Shown: positions 42,266-51,119 of the stretch, one piece after another
Layout: each line of letters opens with the position of its first letter
Position numbering within the stretch: position 1 is the stretch's first letter
NCBI RefSeq assembly: GCF_000445105.1
Contig: NZ_ATDP01000056.1
Location: forward strand, 27,673-91,672
From: Sphingobium lactosutens DS20
Lineage (GTDB): Bacteria > Pseudomonadota > Alphaproteobacteria > Sphingomonadales > Sphingomonadaceae
Direction of reading: 5' to 3'
Length of the DNA stretch: 64,000 bases
The notes under the pieces: model-generated
Told to the model about the DNA's origin: nothing
What the model saw: only the letters and a program-made list of their open reading frames with translations
The model's database searches: none
Made by a program: the position numbers and the translations under genes

Positions 42266-44320
42266 TCAGGGACCTTCGTCCTCGCCGGAGGGCTGGGTGC
42301 GCACGATGGGCGGCGGGGGCGCATTGGCTGGCGGGCCGGGGAGCGGCTGGTCGGACGGGATGCGCAGCCGATTCGGGCCAAGATTGACGGTCATGCCATC
42401 TTGATCCACCCCCAGCCCGACATTGCCGATACCGGTTTCCACCGTGATGTTGGCGATGGCGTTGACCAGATCGGCGTCCTGCGTCTCTTCCGGCGCATCC
42501 TCGACCGGTTCGTTGATCGCGCCGCTCATGAAATTGCGCCAGATGCGCGCGGGCACGCCGCCGCCCGCCGCGCCGCCGGGTAGCGGGGCATTGTCGTCAT
42601 TGCCGATCCACACCGCCGTCACCAGCCCGCCGGCATAGCCCACGAAAATCGCGTCACGGCTGTCCTGCGTCGTCCCAGTCTTGCCAAAGGTGCTGGTGCG
42701 CAGCGCCGCGGCGCTGCCCGTGCCGCGATTGGCGGCGGAGGAGAGAAGGTCGCGGATCATGGCGAGCTGATTTTCGCTGAATCGGCGCTGGCGCTGCATC
42801 AGGCGTGCGAACCAGCCTTCCTCCTCGGGCGGCAGGCCGTGGGCGACGACGGGGTAGGCGCCAGCCGCCACCGCCGCATAGGCTTCGGCCAGTTCGATGA
42901 GCGGAATTTCCGACGTGCCGAGCGCCAGGCTGAGATCCTCGGTCAAGGGCGCGGTGACGCCCAGGTCGCGTGCAACCTTGATGACATTGTCGACACCCAC
43001 CTGCTGCGTCAGCCGCACCGCCGCGACATTGCTGGAGGCGGCGAAGGCCTGGCGCAGGGTGATGCGGCCGCGATATTTGCCACCATGATTGGCGGGCCGA
43101 TAGCTGCCGGAGGTGAAGGGCGTGTCGTCCACCATGTCGTCGGGCGTCATCCCCGCGCGGAAGGCGGCGAGATAGACGAACAGCTTGAAGGTCGATCCGG
43201 GCTGACGTCTGGCCTGCACCGCGCGATTGAAGCTGCTTTTCGCGTAATTCTTGCCGCCAACCATCGCGACGACGCTGCCGTCGGGCTTCATCGCGACGAG
43301 CGCGGCCTGCGCCTGGCCCAGCGGCGCGCGCCGCACCGCCGCCTCGGCCAGGCGCTGGATGCGCCAGTCGAGCGTGGTTTCGATTCGCTGTTCGCCATAG
43401 ACCGCGCCGGCGCGGTCGCGCGCGATCGGCAGCACCCAGTCGGCGAAATATGTGCCGCTGGTCGCGTCGGGGTCATCATGGACGTCGAGCCGCGCGGGCC
43501 GCAGCCGGTTGCGCTCGGCCTGGGTCAGATAGCCCGCATCCACCATCGCCTGCGTCACCAGCGCTGCGCGGGCGCGTGCACCGGCCAGATTGCCGGTGGG
43601 GGCCAGCCGCGACGGGGCCTTGAGCAGGCCGGCCAGCATCGCGGCCTGCGGAACGGTCAGCCGAGCGGGCACGCGATTGAAATAATGGCGCGCCGCCGCC
43701 CGCAGGCCATAGACATTGTCGCCGAAATAGACGTTGGAGAGGTATCGCTCCATGATCTGGTCCTTGGTCAGCCAGACTTCCAGCCATAGCGCGATCAGCG
43801 CCTCGCGCGCCTTGCGGCCGAGCGTCCGGTCGCTCGACAGGAAAACACCCTTGGCGAGTTGCTGGGTGATGGTGCTGCCCCCTTGGGACGCGCCATCGGA
43901 CCAGAGATTATGCCACATCGCCCGCGCGATGCCGCGTGGGTCGATGCCCCAATGGGTGGGGAAGCGCCGATCCTCGATCGCCATGAACGCCTGGGGCACA
44001 TGCGGCGGCAATTCGGTCATCGTCACCGGCGTATCGATAATGGCCCCGCGCCGTGCGATCAGATGACCATCGGCCGACATCAGGCTGATGCTGGGCGGGA
44101 CGATGGGTTTCAATGATCGGGACAGCGGCGCGGTGATCGCCAGCCAGGCGACGAGGATCATCAGCAGCGCCAGCAGCACCGCGAGCATCCAGCCGAAAAT
44201 CTGTATTCTTCGCCGCCAGGGGGTGGGCGGGGCAAAGGCGCTGGGCGGGCCGGCGCCAAAGGCGCGCGGCGGCAGCGGAGCCGGCTCGACGGGGCGGGTG
44301 TCGTTCATCGGTTCGCTCAT
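42266..44320 (-). CDS. Class A penicillin-binding protein (transglycosylase/transpeptidase)
   Basis: A 684-residue peptidoglycan synthase of the PBP1 type. A Pro-rich cytosolic start leads to one helix (about 35-57). The GT51 domain has AIEDRRFPTHWGIDPRGIAR, GGSTITQQLAKGVFLSSD and MERYLSNVYFGDNVYGLRAA. The transpeptidase has RQPGSTFKLFVYLAA (SxxK serine), FAASSNVAAVRL (SxN) and STFGKTGTTQDSRDAIFVG (KTG). A 70-residue Asp- and Pro-rich tail follows. It polymerises and cross-links glycan strands and is a beta-lactam target. It is shorter than E. coli PBP1a, lacking the OB-like insert. The partner activator is not in the window. Confidence 0.95.
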   Translation of the reverse strand: MSEPMNDTRPVEPAPLPPRAFGAGPPSAFAPPTPWRRRIQIFGWMLAVLLALLMILVAWLAITAPLSRSLKPIVPPSISLMSADGHLIARRGAIIDTPVTMTELPPHVPQAFMAIEDRRFPTHWGIDPRGIARAMWHNLWSDGASQGGSTITQQLAKGVFLSSDRTLGRKAREALIALWLEVWLTKDQIMERYLSNVYFGDNVYGLRAAARHYFNRVPARLTVPQAAMLAGLLKAPSRLAPTGNLAGARARAALVTQAMVDAGYLTQAERNRLRPARLDVHDDPDATSGTYFADWVLPIARDRAGAVYGEQRIETTLDWRIQRLAEAAVRRAPLGQAQAALVAMKPDGSVVAMVGGKNYAKSSFNRAVQARRQPGSTFKLFVYLAAFRAGMTPDDMVDDTPFTSGSYRPANHGGKYRGRITLRQAFAASSNVAAVRLTQQVGVDNVIKVARDLGVTAPLTEDLSLALGTSEIPLIELAEAYAAVAAGAYPVVAHGLPPEEEGWFARLMQRQRRFSENQLAMIRDLLSSAANRGTGSAAALRTSTFGKTGTTQDSRDAIFVGYAGGLVTAVWIGNDDNAPLPGGAAGGGVPARIWRNFMSGAINEPVEDAPEETQDADLVNAIANITVETGIGNVGLGVDQDGMTVNLGPNRLRIPSDQPLPGPPANAPPPPIVRTQPSGEDEGP

Positions 44321-44404
44321 GCTGTGTTATTCATACCATACAGTCAAGCCTGTCCCGTGACGGGACATTGGCAAATTGCCCTCTCGAAGGCATGGCACAA
44401 ATGG

Positions 44405-44420
44405 TAAATTATTCGTTAAC
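44405..44420. promoter_or_regulatory. CtrA-like box between divergent genes
   Basis: TAAA-N7-TTAAC matches the alphaproteobacterial CtrA consensus (TTAA-N7-TTAAC) with one mismatch. It lies between the class A PBP gene and a small membrane protein gene, six bases before the latter's ATG. A box this short may be a chance match. Confidence 0.2.
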
Positions 44421-44425
44421 GACGC

Positions 44426-44626
44426 ATGATGCGAAACCGTCCTCTCGTCCTTACGACCGAATCGGCCCGCCACCCCTTTCGGCAGAGCCTGCCCGCCCAT
44501 GTGCTGCGCGTACGCGACGACGGCGCGCCGCCGACCCGCAAGCTGGCGGATGACGACAAGGACTGGAAATTGTTTGCGTTGAGCTTCTGCGCCTTTTTCA
44601 CCGCCTTCTACAGCTTCATCTTCTGA
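44426..44626 (+). CDS. Small membrane protein, 66 residues
   Basis: A short protein, MMRNRPLVLTTESARHPFRQ onward, with a basic/polar N-terminal half (VLRVRDDGAPPTRKLADDDK) and one C-terminal helix, WKLFALSFCAFFTAFYSFIF. The charge pattern suggests an N-in tail-anchored inner-membrane protein. No family is recognised. Divergent position from a PBP gene and coding-like third-position GC support it. A second ATG three bases later is an equal start choice. Confidence 0.6.
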   Translation: MMRNRPLVLTTESARHPFRQSLPAHVLRVRDDGAPPTRKLADDDKDWKLFALSFCAFFTAFYSFIF

Positions 44627-44652
44627 AGCCCGGCGCGGCGGCTCTGGCCGCA

Positions 44653-45963
44653 TCAGTGACAAATCGGGCCGTCGCATGCCTTGTGCAGTTTCCAGGCCAT
44701 CGCCGCGCAGGGCAGCGACAGGATGGCGACCAGCAGCAATTGCATCACCACCGACACGCCCGCGATGCTGAGGCCGATGGCGCAGAGCGACCCGATCACC
44801 ATCGCGCCGCTGTTGACGATGTTATTGGCGGCAACGGTCCGCGCCGCCTCGCATTTTGCGACCGTGGTGGTGAGGAAGGCGTAGAGCGGCACCACGAACA
44901 TGCCGCCAAAGGTCGCCACGCCCAGCAGGCAGAGAGAGAGCGGCAGCGCCAGCGGGTGCGCCATAAATTCCGACAGCGACAGCATCTGCCCGTTCGGCGC
45001 GGGCGCCCACAGGTCGCACACGATATGGAAGGCGACGATGCACAGCCCCATGCCGATCACCGAGGCGGGCGCATATTTGGCCGACACATGCCCCTGCAAC
45101 AGGCGGTTGATCGCAACCGACCCAATGGCGATGCCGATGGAAAAGATGGCGAGGAACAGGCTGGCGACCGGCTTGTCGGCGGTCAGCACATTTTTCACCA
45201 GCGGAGGAAACTGGATGAACAGGATCGATCCGACCGCCCAGAACAGGCTGATCGCCATGATCGCCAGGAACAGGCGGCGGATATGCATGGTGCCGCGCAC
45301 CAAAGCGATGGACGAGCGGATGATGTGAAAATCGATCGGCTGCGCGTCCAGCAAGGATGGCGCCGATGGCACCTGCCGCCCGGCGATATAGCCGATCAGC
45401 GCGGTCGCAATGATGCAGATGGCGGCGACCTCGACCGGGATGAGGCCGGCCAATATGGTGCCCGCCAGGATCGCGATATAGGTGCCGGCCTCCACCAGTC
45501 CGGTCCCCCCCAGCACTTCATCCTCATGCAGATGCTGCGGCAGGATCGCATATTTGATCGGACCGAAGAACGTGGAATGGATGCCCATGGCGAACAGCGC
45601 CGCCAGCAACAGCGGGATTGCCAGCGTGTGAACCGTGATGCCACTCCAGATCAGCGCCAGCCCGACCGCGCCCACCGTCATGATCGCGATTTCGGCTCCT
45701 TTCACCCAGCGGATGATGACCGCCTTGTCGCGCTGGTCGGCCAATTGGCCGGACAGGGCCGAGAGCAGGAAGAAGGGGAGGATGAACAGGCCCGTCGCCA
45801 GCGCGCTGAACCAGGTTTCCGACTTTTCGTCATTATAAACCTGATAGACGACGAACAGCACCATCGCGTTCTTGAACAGATTGTCGTTGAACGCGCCAAG
45901 CAGCTGAGTAACGAAAAGCGGCAGGAAACGGCGCTTGTTCAGGAGCCTGAGAGAGGCTTGCAT
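44653..45963 (-). CDS. MFS transporter, LplT-like (lysophospholipid transporter family)
   Basis: A 436-residue MFS protein with about 12 helices. RFLPLFVTQLLGAFNDNLFK at the start is the FNDN hallmark of the LplT branch, which flips 2-acyl-lysophosphatidylethanolamine inward in E. coli. SALSGQLADQRDKAVIIRWV is a variant motif A, and STFFGPIKYAILPQHLHEDE and GTGLVEAGTYIAILAGTILA are typical. In E. coli lplT is paired with aas (acyltransferase/synthetase); no aas gene is here, although pgsA, a phospholipid gene, is divergent next to it. The lipid substrate is inferred from family only. Confidence 0.88.
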   Translation of the reverse strand: MQASLRLLNKRRFLPLFVTQLLGAFNDNLFKNAMVLFVVYQVYNDEKSETWFSALATGLFILPFFLLSALSGQLADQRDKAVIIRWVKGAEIAIMTVGAVGLALIWSGITVHTLAIPLLLAALFAMGIHSTFFGPIKYAILPQHLHEDEVLGGTGLVEAGTYIAILAGTILAGLIPVEVAAICIIATALIGYIAGRQVPSAPSLLDAQPIDFHIIRSSIALVRGTMHIRRLFLAIMAISLFWAVGSILFIQFPPLVKNVLTADKPVASLFLAIFSIGIAIGSVAINRLLQGHVSAKYAPASVIGMGLCIVAFHIVCDLWAPAPNGQMLSLSEFMAHPLALPLSLCLLGVATFGGMFVVPLYAFLTTTVAKCEAARTVAANNIVNSGAMVIGSLCAIGLSIAGVSVVMQLLLVAILSLPCAAMAWKLHKACDGPICH

Positions 45964-46118
45964 GTATGGGGGATCTTCTTTCCCGTTAGCGACCGGGGCG
46001 GGGTCTAGCGGTTGGCGGCGTCCATGTCCAATGCTTGCGGCACGCGGGCCGGGCGCGCCATTTTCGCGTGGCTTAGCTGCTGCTTGTGCGCAGCGCCGGA
46101 CTGTGGCAGTCCGCGCCC

Positions 46119-46682
46119 ATGCTGACGCTGCCCAACCTGCTGACGCTTTCGCGCATCCTGACCGTTCCGTTGCTCGTGGCGCTGCTGTGGCCGGCGGAAC
46201 TGGGCGCGCGCTGGACGACCGGCTACACGCTGGCCTTCGCGCTCTACTGCCTGATGGGCATTACCGATTATTTCGACGGCTATCTGGCCCGCGCACAGGG
46301 CACGGTGTCGAAACTGGGCGTGTTCCTGGACCCGATCGCCGACAAGATCATGGTTGGCGCGGTGATTTTGATGCTGGCGGCGACGCGGGATATTGCGGGG
46401 CTGCATATCATCGCGGCGATGATCATATTGCTGCGCGAAATCGCCGTGTCGGGCCTGCGCGAATTTCTCGCCGGATTGCAGGTGTCGGTGCCGGTATCCC
46501 GGCTCGCCAAGTGGAAGACGACCTTTCAGCTGATCGCCCTGGGCGCGCTGATCCTGGCGGGCGCGGTGCCGCAATTTCCCTTCGTCCAGATGGTCGGAAT
46601 AGCGACCCTGTGGGCCGCCGCGATCCTCACGCTGATCACCGGATGGGATTATCTGCGCGTCGGCATCAGCCATATGGATTGA
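46119..46682 (+). CDS. pgsA: CDP-diacylglycerol--glycerol-3-phosphate 3-phosphatidyltransferase
   Basis: Makes phosphatidylglycerol phosphate, the committed step to phosphatidylglycerol and cardiolipin. The 187-residue membrane enzyme opens LTLPNLLTLSRILTVPLLVA. TDYFDGYLARAQG followed by GVFLDPIADK is the CDP-alcohol phosphatidyltransferase signature with all four Asp. LREIAVSGLREFLAG is the substrate-side block. ATG 46119 starts right at the conserved N-terminus. The stop shares one base with moaD (TGATG), so the lipid gene is tied to molybdopterin synthase genes, a pairing I recall in other sphingomonads. Confidence 0.95.
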   Translation: MLTLPNLLTLSRILTVPLLVALLWPAELGARWTTGYTLAFALYCLMGITDYFDGYLARAQGTVSKLGVFLDPIADKIMVGAVILMLAATRDIAGLHIIAAMIILLREIAVSGLREFLAGLQVSVPVSRLAKWKTTFQLIALGALILAGAVPQFPFVQMVGIATLWAAAILTLITGWDYLRVGISHMD

Positions 46683-46948
46683 TGGCCATGGCGACACTCA
46701 CCATCGTCTATTTCGCCTGGGTGCGCGAAGCCATTGGCCGCGACGAGGAGCAGGTGGAGCGGGCGCAGGCCGGCAACACCGTCGCTGACCTGATCGCGAT
46801 GCTGGCGGCGCGCGGCGGCGGCTATGCGCAGGCGCTGGGCGATCCCGCCCGGCTGCGCGCGGCGATCGACCAGCGGTTCGCGCCGCTCGACACCCCGATC
46901 GGCGACGCGCGGGAGATTGCGCTGTTCCCGCCGGTGACGGGCGGATGA
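46682..46948 (+). CDS. moaD: Molybdopterin synthase sulfur carrier subunit
   Basis: The 88-residue ubiquitin-like sulfur donor of molybdopterin synthase. LTIVYFAWVREAIGRDEEQV opens the beta-grasp fold, and EIALFPPVTGG ends with the Gly-Gly that becomes a thiocarboxylate. Start at 46682 overlaps the pgsA stop by one base; an ATG two codons later is also possible. The stop overlaps moaE by 4 bp (ATGA), giving the standard MoaD-MoaE pair. Confidence 0.93.
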   Translation: MAMATLTIVYFAWVREAIGRDEEQVERAQAGNTVADLIAMLAARGGGYAQALGDPARLRAAIDQRFAPLDTPIGDAREIALFPPVTGG

Positions 46949-47388
46949 AGCGGGTCGCGATCCAGGCGCAGGATTTCGACGTCGCGGCTGAACTGGCCAC
47001 GTTGGAGGCGCTGGGCGGCGGCGGGGTCGCCAGCTTCACCGGCGTGGTGCGCGGGGGCGATGGCCTGCTGGCGCTGGAACTGGAACATTATCCGGCAATG
47101 ACGCAGGCACAGGTGGCGCGGATCGTCGAGGATGCCATGGCGCGCTGGCCGCTGCTGGGCGCCAGCGTCATCCATAGGGTCGGCCGGCTGGAGCCGGGCG
47201 CGCGCATCGTGTTCGTCGGCACTGCCTCCCGCCACCGCACCGCGGCGCTGGAAAGCTGCGCCTTCCTCATCGACTGGCTGAAATCCCACGCGCCTTTCTG
47301 GAAGAAGGAGCATTTCGAAGACGGCGCGACGCAGTGGGTGGAAGCACGCGCGGAAGATGAAGCGAAGGCGAAGAAGTGGGGTGGCTGA
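46945..47388 (+). CDS. moaE: Molybdopterin synthase catalytic subunit
   Basis: The 147-residue large subunit that transfers sulfur from MoaD to precursor Z, making molybdopterin for molybdenum enzymes. GVASFTGVVRGGDGLLALEL is the N-terminal block, and HRVGRLEPGARIVFVGTASR then HRTAALESC is typical. LKSHAPFWKKEHFEDGATQW contains the catalytic Lys pair. It directly follows moaD with a 4-bp overlap. No other moa genes or molybdoenzymes lie in the window. Confidence 0.95.
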   Translation: MKRVAIQAQDFDVAAELATLEALGGGGVASFTGVVRGGDGLLALELEHYPAMTQAQVARIVEDAMARWPLLGASVIHRVGRLEPGARIVFVGTASRHRTAALESCAFLIDWLKSHAPFWKKEHFEDGATQWVEARAEDEAKAKKWGG

Positions 47389-47468
47389 CGGCCGGATACG
47401 ACCATTTGCGGCCGCTTATGGATCTCTTGTGTGGTGTCCATAGCGGACATCGCAAATAATGCTAGATA

Positions 47469-48017
47469 ATGAGTATGACCCGTTTCTCAGATGCCTTATC
47501 CAGCGCTTCGGCACACCTAATCGCAGGACGCCTAGCCGGCTGGGCGGTTGTCGCTGCAACCGCGCTACTGGCGGCGTGTTCCTATGTCTACACAGTTGAG
47601 GCCCTGTTTATCGACGGTAAGCTATCTTTTGTCAGCGAGGAGGTTAACGAAACAGGTTCGCCATACTGCCTAACCTCGTTCAAAGTAAGCGACGCTGCTG
47701 GCTCGGCAGTCTGGGAATTCGACGCATACGATCTTTATAAGAGCGCTACCAAATGCGGCCCGAACTTCCCCCTTCGATACGGTCAGGCACCACAGGGTGC
47801 AGTTACCGTGACGCCAGCTAAACCACTCAAAGCTGACGAACTCTATACTATCGAAGGCAACGCCGGGAATGCGCTTCAAGGTAGCTTTCGCTATCAGGTG
47901 AAGCGGATCACTACTGTCGAAAATCTCGACATGAAATCGCCAGAGGTAAGGGCTGCTCAGCAGCGCGGCTGGGACCGGCAAAGGGCTGATCGTGACCGTC
48001 CGATCTCGCATTTCTGA
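47469..48017 (+). CDS. Hypothetical lipoprotein, 182 residues
   Basis: An exported protein of unknown function. The N-terminal helix WAVVAATALLAACSYVYTVE contains a lipobox (LAAC) near residue 37, after a rather long n-region; an in-frame ATG at 47475 shortens it by two. YCLTSFKVSDAAGSAVWEFD and KCGPNFPLRYGQAP carry one Cys each, which could pair. The C-terminus is basic (RGWDRQRADRDRPI). Base use is clearly more AT-rich than in neighbours, and the gene breaks the moaE-oxyR gap alone, so recent acquisition is possible. A TAGATA-like -10 box sits just upstream. Confidence 0.7.
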   Translation: MSMTRFSDALSSASAHLIAGRLAGWAVVAATALLAACSYVYTVEALFIDGKLSFVSEEVNETGSPYCLTSFKVSDAAGSAVWEFDAYDLYKSATKCGPNFPLRYGQAPQGAVTVTPAKPLKADELYTIEGNAGNALQGSFRYQVKRITTVENLDMKSPEVRAAQQRGWDRQRADRDRPISHF

Positions 48018-48088
48018 GCCGGTAGGCAGTCAGTCCCCTTTCCACCCATTCTGTTTGTGGAGCTCACCTTCAACTGTATGCGTCCCCC

Positions 48089-49018
48089 TCACGCGGCCTC
48101 GGGCAAGCGGCAGCTCTTCGCGGCGGCGTCGCGTAATATTTCCGCGAGCATGTGGAATTCCTTTTCGCGCGGGCTGTTGCGCCGCCATACCAGCGCGATG
48201 TCGCGGGCGGAGCGGTCGGACTTGAGCGGGCGGGCGGTGATGCGGGTATGGTCCAATATGCCGCCGGCGATCGCCATTTCCGGGATCATGGTGACGCCTA
48301 GGCCATTGTCGACCATCTGGATGAGCGTGTGCAGCGACGTGCCCATCATCGTAGCGCTGGCGCGCAGGTCGGGGCGGTTGCACGCGGCGAGCGCATGATC
48401 CTTGAGGCAATGGCCATCCTCCAGCAGCAAAAGCTTGCTCTCGTCGATCATGCCGGGCTTGATCCACTCGGGCGGATTGGTCGGATCATCCTGCGGGAAG
48501 GCGACATAGAGCCGGTCCTCGAACAGGATTTCGCTGTCCAGTTCGCCCATGGGGAAGGGCAGGGCCAGCAGCACGCAGTCGACATTGCCGTGGCGCAGCG
48601 ATTCGATCGCGGCCTGGCTGGTTTCTTCCCGCAGATAGAGTTTGAGTTCGGGACGATCCGCGCGCAGCCGGGGCAGCATGCGCGGCAGCAGGAAGGGCGC
48701 GATGGTCGGGATGACGCTCATGCGCAATTCGCCGGTCAGCGGCTTGCCCGACGCCTCGGCGATGGCGGCGAGTTCCTCCGCCTCCCGCAGCACGCGATGC
48801 GCCTTTTCCACGATGCGGTCGCCCAGCGCCGTGAAGCGGACCACGCGGCGCGTCCGCTCGACCAGGGTGACGCCGATCAGCGATTCCAGTTCGCGGATGC
48901 CGGCCGACAGGGTGGACTGGGTGACGAAACAGGCTTCGGCCGCCTTGCCGAAATGCCCCTGTTCCTTCAGCGCCACCAGATATTGCAGCTGTTTGAGCGT
49001 CGGCAGGTAACTGGACAT
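48089..49018 (-). CDS. oxyR: LysR-family regulator OxyR (peroxide sensor)
   Basis: A 309-residue LysR-type regulator. The N-terminal winged helix has KQLQYLVALKEQGHFGKAAE and VTQSTLSAGIRELESLIG. The sensing domain contains LLEDGHCLKDHALAAC with Cys204 and Cys213, the same 9-residue spacing as Cys199/Cys208 of E. coli OxyR, which form a disulfide on oxidation by peroxide. PTIAPFLLPRMLPRLRA and VDNGLGVTMIPEMA are also typical. It would activate catalase and peroxiredoxin genes, none of which is in the window. The next gene upstream on the same strand codes a TauE-type exporter. Confidence 0.9.
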   Translation of the reverse strand: MSSYLPTLKQLQYLVALKEQGHFGKAAEACFVTQSTLSAGIRELESLIGVTLVERTRRVVRFTALGDRIVEKAHRVLREAEELAAIAEASGKPLTGELRMSVIPTIAPFLLPRMLPRLRADRPELKLYLREETSQAAIESLRHGNVDCVLLALPFPMGELDSEILFEDRLYVAFPQDDPTNPPEWIKPGMIDESKLLLLEDGHCLKDHALAACNRPDLRASATMMGTSLHTLIQMVDNGLGVTMIPEMAIAGGILDHTRITARPLKSDRSARDIALVWRRNSPREKEFHMLAEILRDAAAKSCRLPEAA

Positions 49019-49057
49019 TTATCGGCTTCCTCGATCAGCAAGCCGAATATAAGAAAG

Positions 49058-49831
49058 TCATCCGATAAATCCAAGCCATTTGCCGATGCCGAACGCCGAT
49101 GTGAGGGTCAGGATGACGCCCACGGCCGAGAACAGGAAGCGCGGGGCGATCCGCCGCGCCAGCATCGCGCCGAACGGCGCGGCCACCACGCCGCCGATCA
49201 GCAGGCCCACGGTGTAGGTCGTGAATGTCTCCCACCCCAGATGCAAAAGGAAGGTGAGGCTGATCGACAGCGTCAGGATGAACTCGACGCTGTTGACCGT
49301 GCCGATGGTGTGGCGCGGGCTGGACCCTTGCAGCAGCAGGTTGGACGTCACGATCGGCCCCCAGCCGCCACCGCCGGTCGCGTCCATGAAGCCGCCCGCC
49401 AGACCCAGCGGCGTCACCCATTTGGGATCGCGCGGCTTGGGCGGCAGATGGAAGCCGCGCCAGATGAGATAGAGGCCGATCGCCGCGAGATAGACCTGGA
49501 CGAAGGGCTTGATGACCGATCCGTCGATGTTGGACAGCAGATAGGCGCCCGCGATGCCGCCGATGACGCCCGGAATGATGAGCCGCGCGAAGAGCCGCCA
49601 GTCGACATTGCCGTGCAGGATATGGCTGATTGCCGATACGCCGGTGGTGAAGGTCTCCGCGGCATGGACGCTCGCCGACGCGCGGCTGGGCGGCACGCCC
49701 ATCGCCAGCAACAACGTGCTGGAAATGACGCCATAGGCCATGCCCAAGGCGCCGTCGATCATCTGCGCGCCAAAGCCGATGAGGATGAAAGGCAGGATTT
49801 CGCCGAAATTGGCCAGCAGCGCGTCAATCAT
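49058..49831 (-). CDS. TauE/SafE family sulfite/sulfonate exporter-like permease
   Basis: A 257-residue inner-membrane protein with about eight helices. LIGFGAQMIDGALGMAYGVI followed by SSTLLLAMGVPPSRASASVH is the first half repeat, and FMDATGGGGWGPIVTSNLLL is the second. Family members move sulfite, sulfoacetate or other anions out of the cell. It sits between oxyR (same strand, 39 bp downstream) and a divergent serine acetyltransferase gene, a setting that suggests sulfur assimilation. ATG 49831 has AAAGGACG before it. The substrate remains an inference. Confidence 0.88.
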   Translation of the reverse strand: MIDALLANFGEILPFILIGFGAQMIDGALGMAYGVISSTLLLAMGVPPSRASASVHAAETFTTGVSAISHILHGNVDWRLFARLIIPGVIGGIAGAYLLSNIDGSVIKPFVQVYLAAIGLYLIWRGFHLPPKPRDPKWVTPLGLAGGFMDATGGGGWGPIVTSNLLLQGSSPRHTIGTVNSVEFILTLSISLTFLLHLGWETFTTYTVGLLIGGVVAAPFGAMLARRIAPRFLFSAVGVILTLTSAFGIGKWLGFIG

Positions 49832-49997
49832 CCGTCGTCCTTTGGTTTGATTGTCTACCTCATTGATAGGCATATATCGCAAAGAAAAGCAAGTTTCTCT
49901 TTCGGGCAGGAAAGCGCGGGCGCGGGGCTGCTCTGGAAAAAGCGCTGCGGGGGGCCTATGTTGGCGCACATTGGGTTCAGGATGTCAGGGACGCGGG

Positions 49998-50711
49998 ATG
50001 CTGCGCAATTTTGTTGGCTATATCGATTCGGTGAAGGCGCGCGATCCCGCGCCCCGGTCCCGCGCCGAAATCCTGCTATATCCGGGAGTCTGGTCGCTCG
50101 CTTTTCACCGGGTGGCCCACCGGCTGTATCGCGCGCGGCTGTTCTTCCTGGCGCGCCTCGTCAATCACATGGCGCGTTTTCTGACCGGCAACGACATTCA
50201 TCCCGGCGCGCGGATCGGCAAGCGGTTCTTCATCGACCACGGCTTTACCGTGATTGGCGAGACGGCGGAGATTGGCGACGATGTCACGCTGTATCAGAAT
50301 GTCACGCTGGGCGGGACCGATCCCGCCAACGGCATTGCGGGCAAGCGGCACCCGACGCTGCATGACGGCGTGATCGTCGGATCGGGCGCGCAGGTGCTGG
50401 GGCCAGTGCAGGTGGGCGCGCGGGCGCGGGTGGGGGCCAATGCGGTCGTCACCAAAAATGTGCCCGAAGGCGCGACCATGGTCGGCATCCCCGCGCGGCA
50501 GATGCTGGTCGACGTGACCGCCTATCAACGCGACTTTGTGCCCTATGGCACACCCTGTTCGGATTGTTTCGACCCGGAAAAGCAGAAACTGGAAATGCTC
50601 CAGTGCGAGGTCGAGCAGTTGCAGAAGCGGCTGGCGGAACTGATGGTCGAGCGGCAGACGCCGCACATTCCCGACGCTGACACGCTGTTCGAGGACCGCG
50701 ACCGCGCCTGA
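49998..50711 (+). CDS. cysE: Serine O-acetyltransferase
   Basis: Makes O-acetylserine, the acceptor of sulfide in cysteine synthesis. The 237-residue protein has the left-handed beta-helix hexapeptide repeats in GNDIHPGARIGKRFFIDHGF, VIGETAEIGDDVTLYQNVTL and GAQVLGPVQVGARARVGANA. FHRVAHRLY is the catalytic-side block. It matches the EpsC-type subfamily. A coiled coil (about residues 190-215) follows the helix. The stop shares one base with the DUF2794 gene. Divergence from the TauE gene places two sulfur-related genes on a shared promoter region. Confidence 0.93.
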   Translation: MLRNFVGYIDSVKARDPAPRSRAEILLYPGVWSLAFHRVAHRLYRARLFFLARLVNHMARFLTGNDIHPGARIGKRFFIDHGFTVIGETAEIGDDVTLYQNVTLGGTDPANGIAGKRHPTLHDGVIVGSGAQVLGPVQVGARARVGANAVVTKNVPEGATMVGIPARQMLVDVTAYQRDFVPYGTPCSDCFDPEKQKLEMLQCEVEQLQKRLAELMVERQTPHIPDADTLFEDRDRA

Positions 50712-51049
50712 TGACCAATGTGACGCCGTTTCCCGCTGCGACTCCCGGCCAGGTCGGTTTTGAACGGCAGGAATTGCAACGGATCATGGACCTGTATGGC
50801 CGGATGGTCGCCGCCGGTCATTGGCGGGACTATGCCATGGACATGGGCCGCGACGCCGCGATTTTCAGCGCCTTTCGCCGCTCCGCCGAACGTCCCGAAT
50901 ATCGCATTGAAAAGCGCCCCGCGCTCCGCAACCGCCAGGGCATTTGGGCGCTGGTGGGGGAAGGCGGGGCGATATTGAAACGCGGCGCGGACCTGCACAA
51001 TGTGCTGGCGCCGGTCGAGCGCAAATTGCTGCGGATCGTCGAGGACTGA
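50711..51049 (+). CDS. DUF2794 family protein
   Basis: A 112-residue protein restricted mainly to alphaproteobacteria. VGFERQELQRIMDLYGRMVA and WRDYAMDMGRDAAIFSAFRR are the family blocks, followed by RPEYRIEKRPALRNRQG. No hydrophobic helix or known active site is seen; it is probably cytosolic. The function is unknown. The ATG shares one base with the cysE stop, and uvrC follows 70 bp later. Confidence 0.9.
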   Translation: MTNVTPFPAATPGQVGFERQELQRIMDLYGRMVAAGHWRDYAMDMGRDAAIFSAFRRSAERPEYRIEKRPALRNRQGIWALVGEGGAILKRGADLHNVLAPVERKLLRIVED

Positions 51050-51119
51050 CGCGCGAGCCGCTGGACGATCATCACAGCCCGCCATTGCGAAACAGGACGG
51101 GAACGCTATCTCTGCCCTG

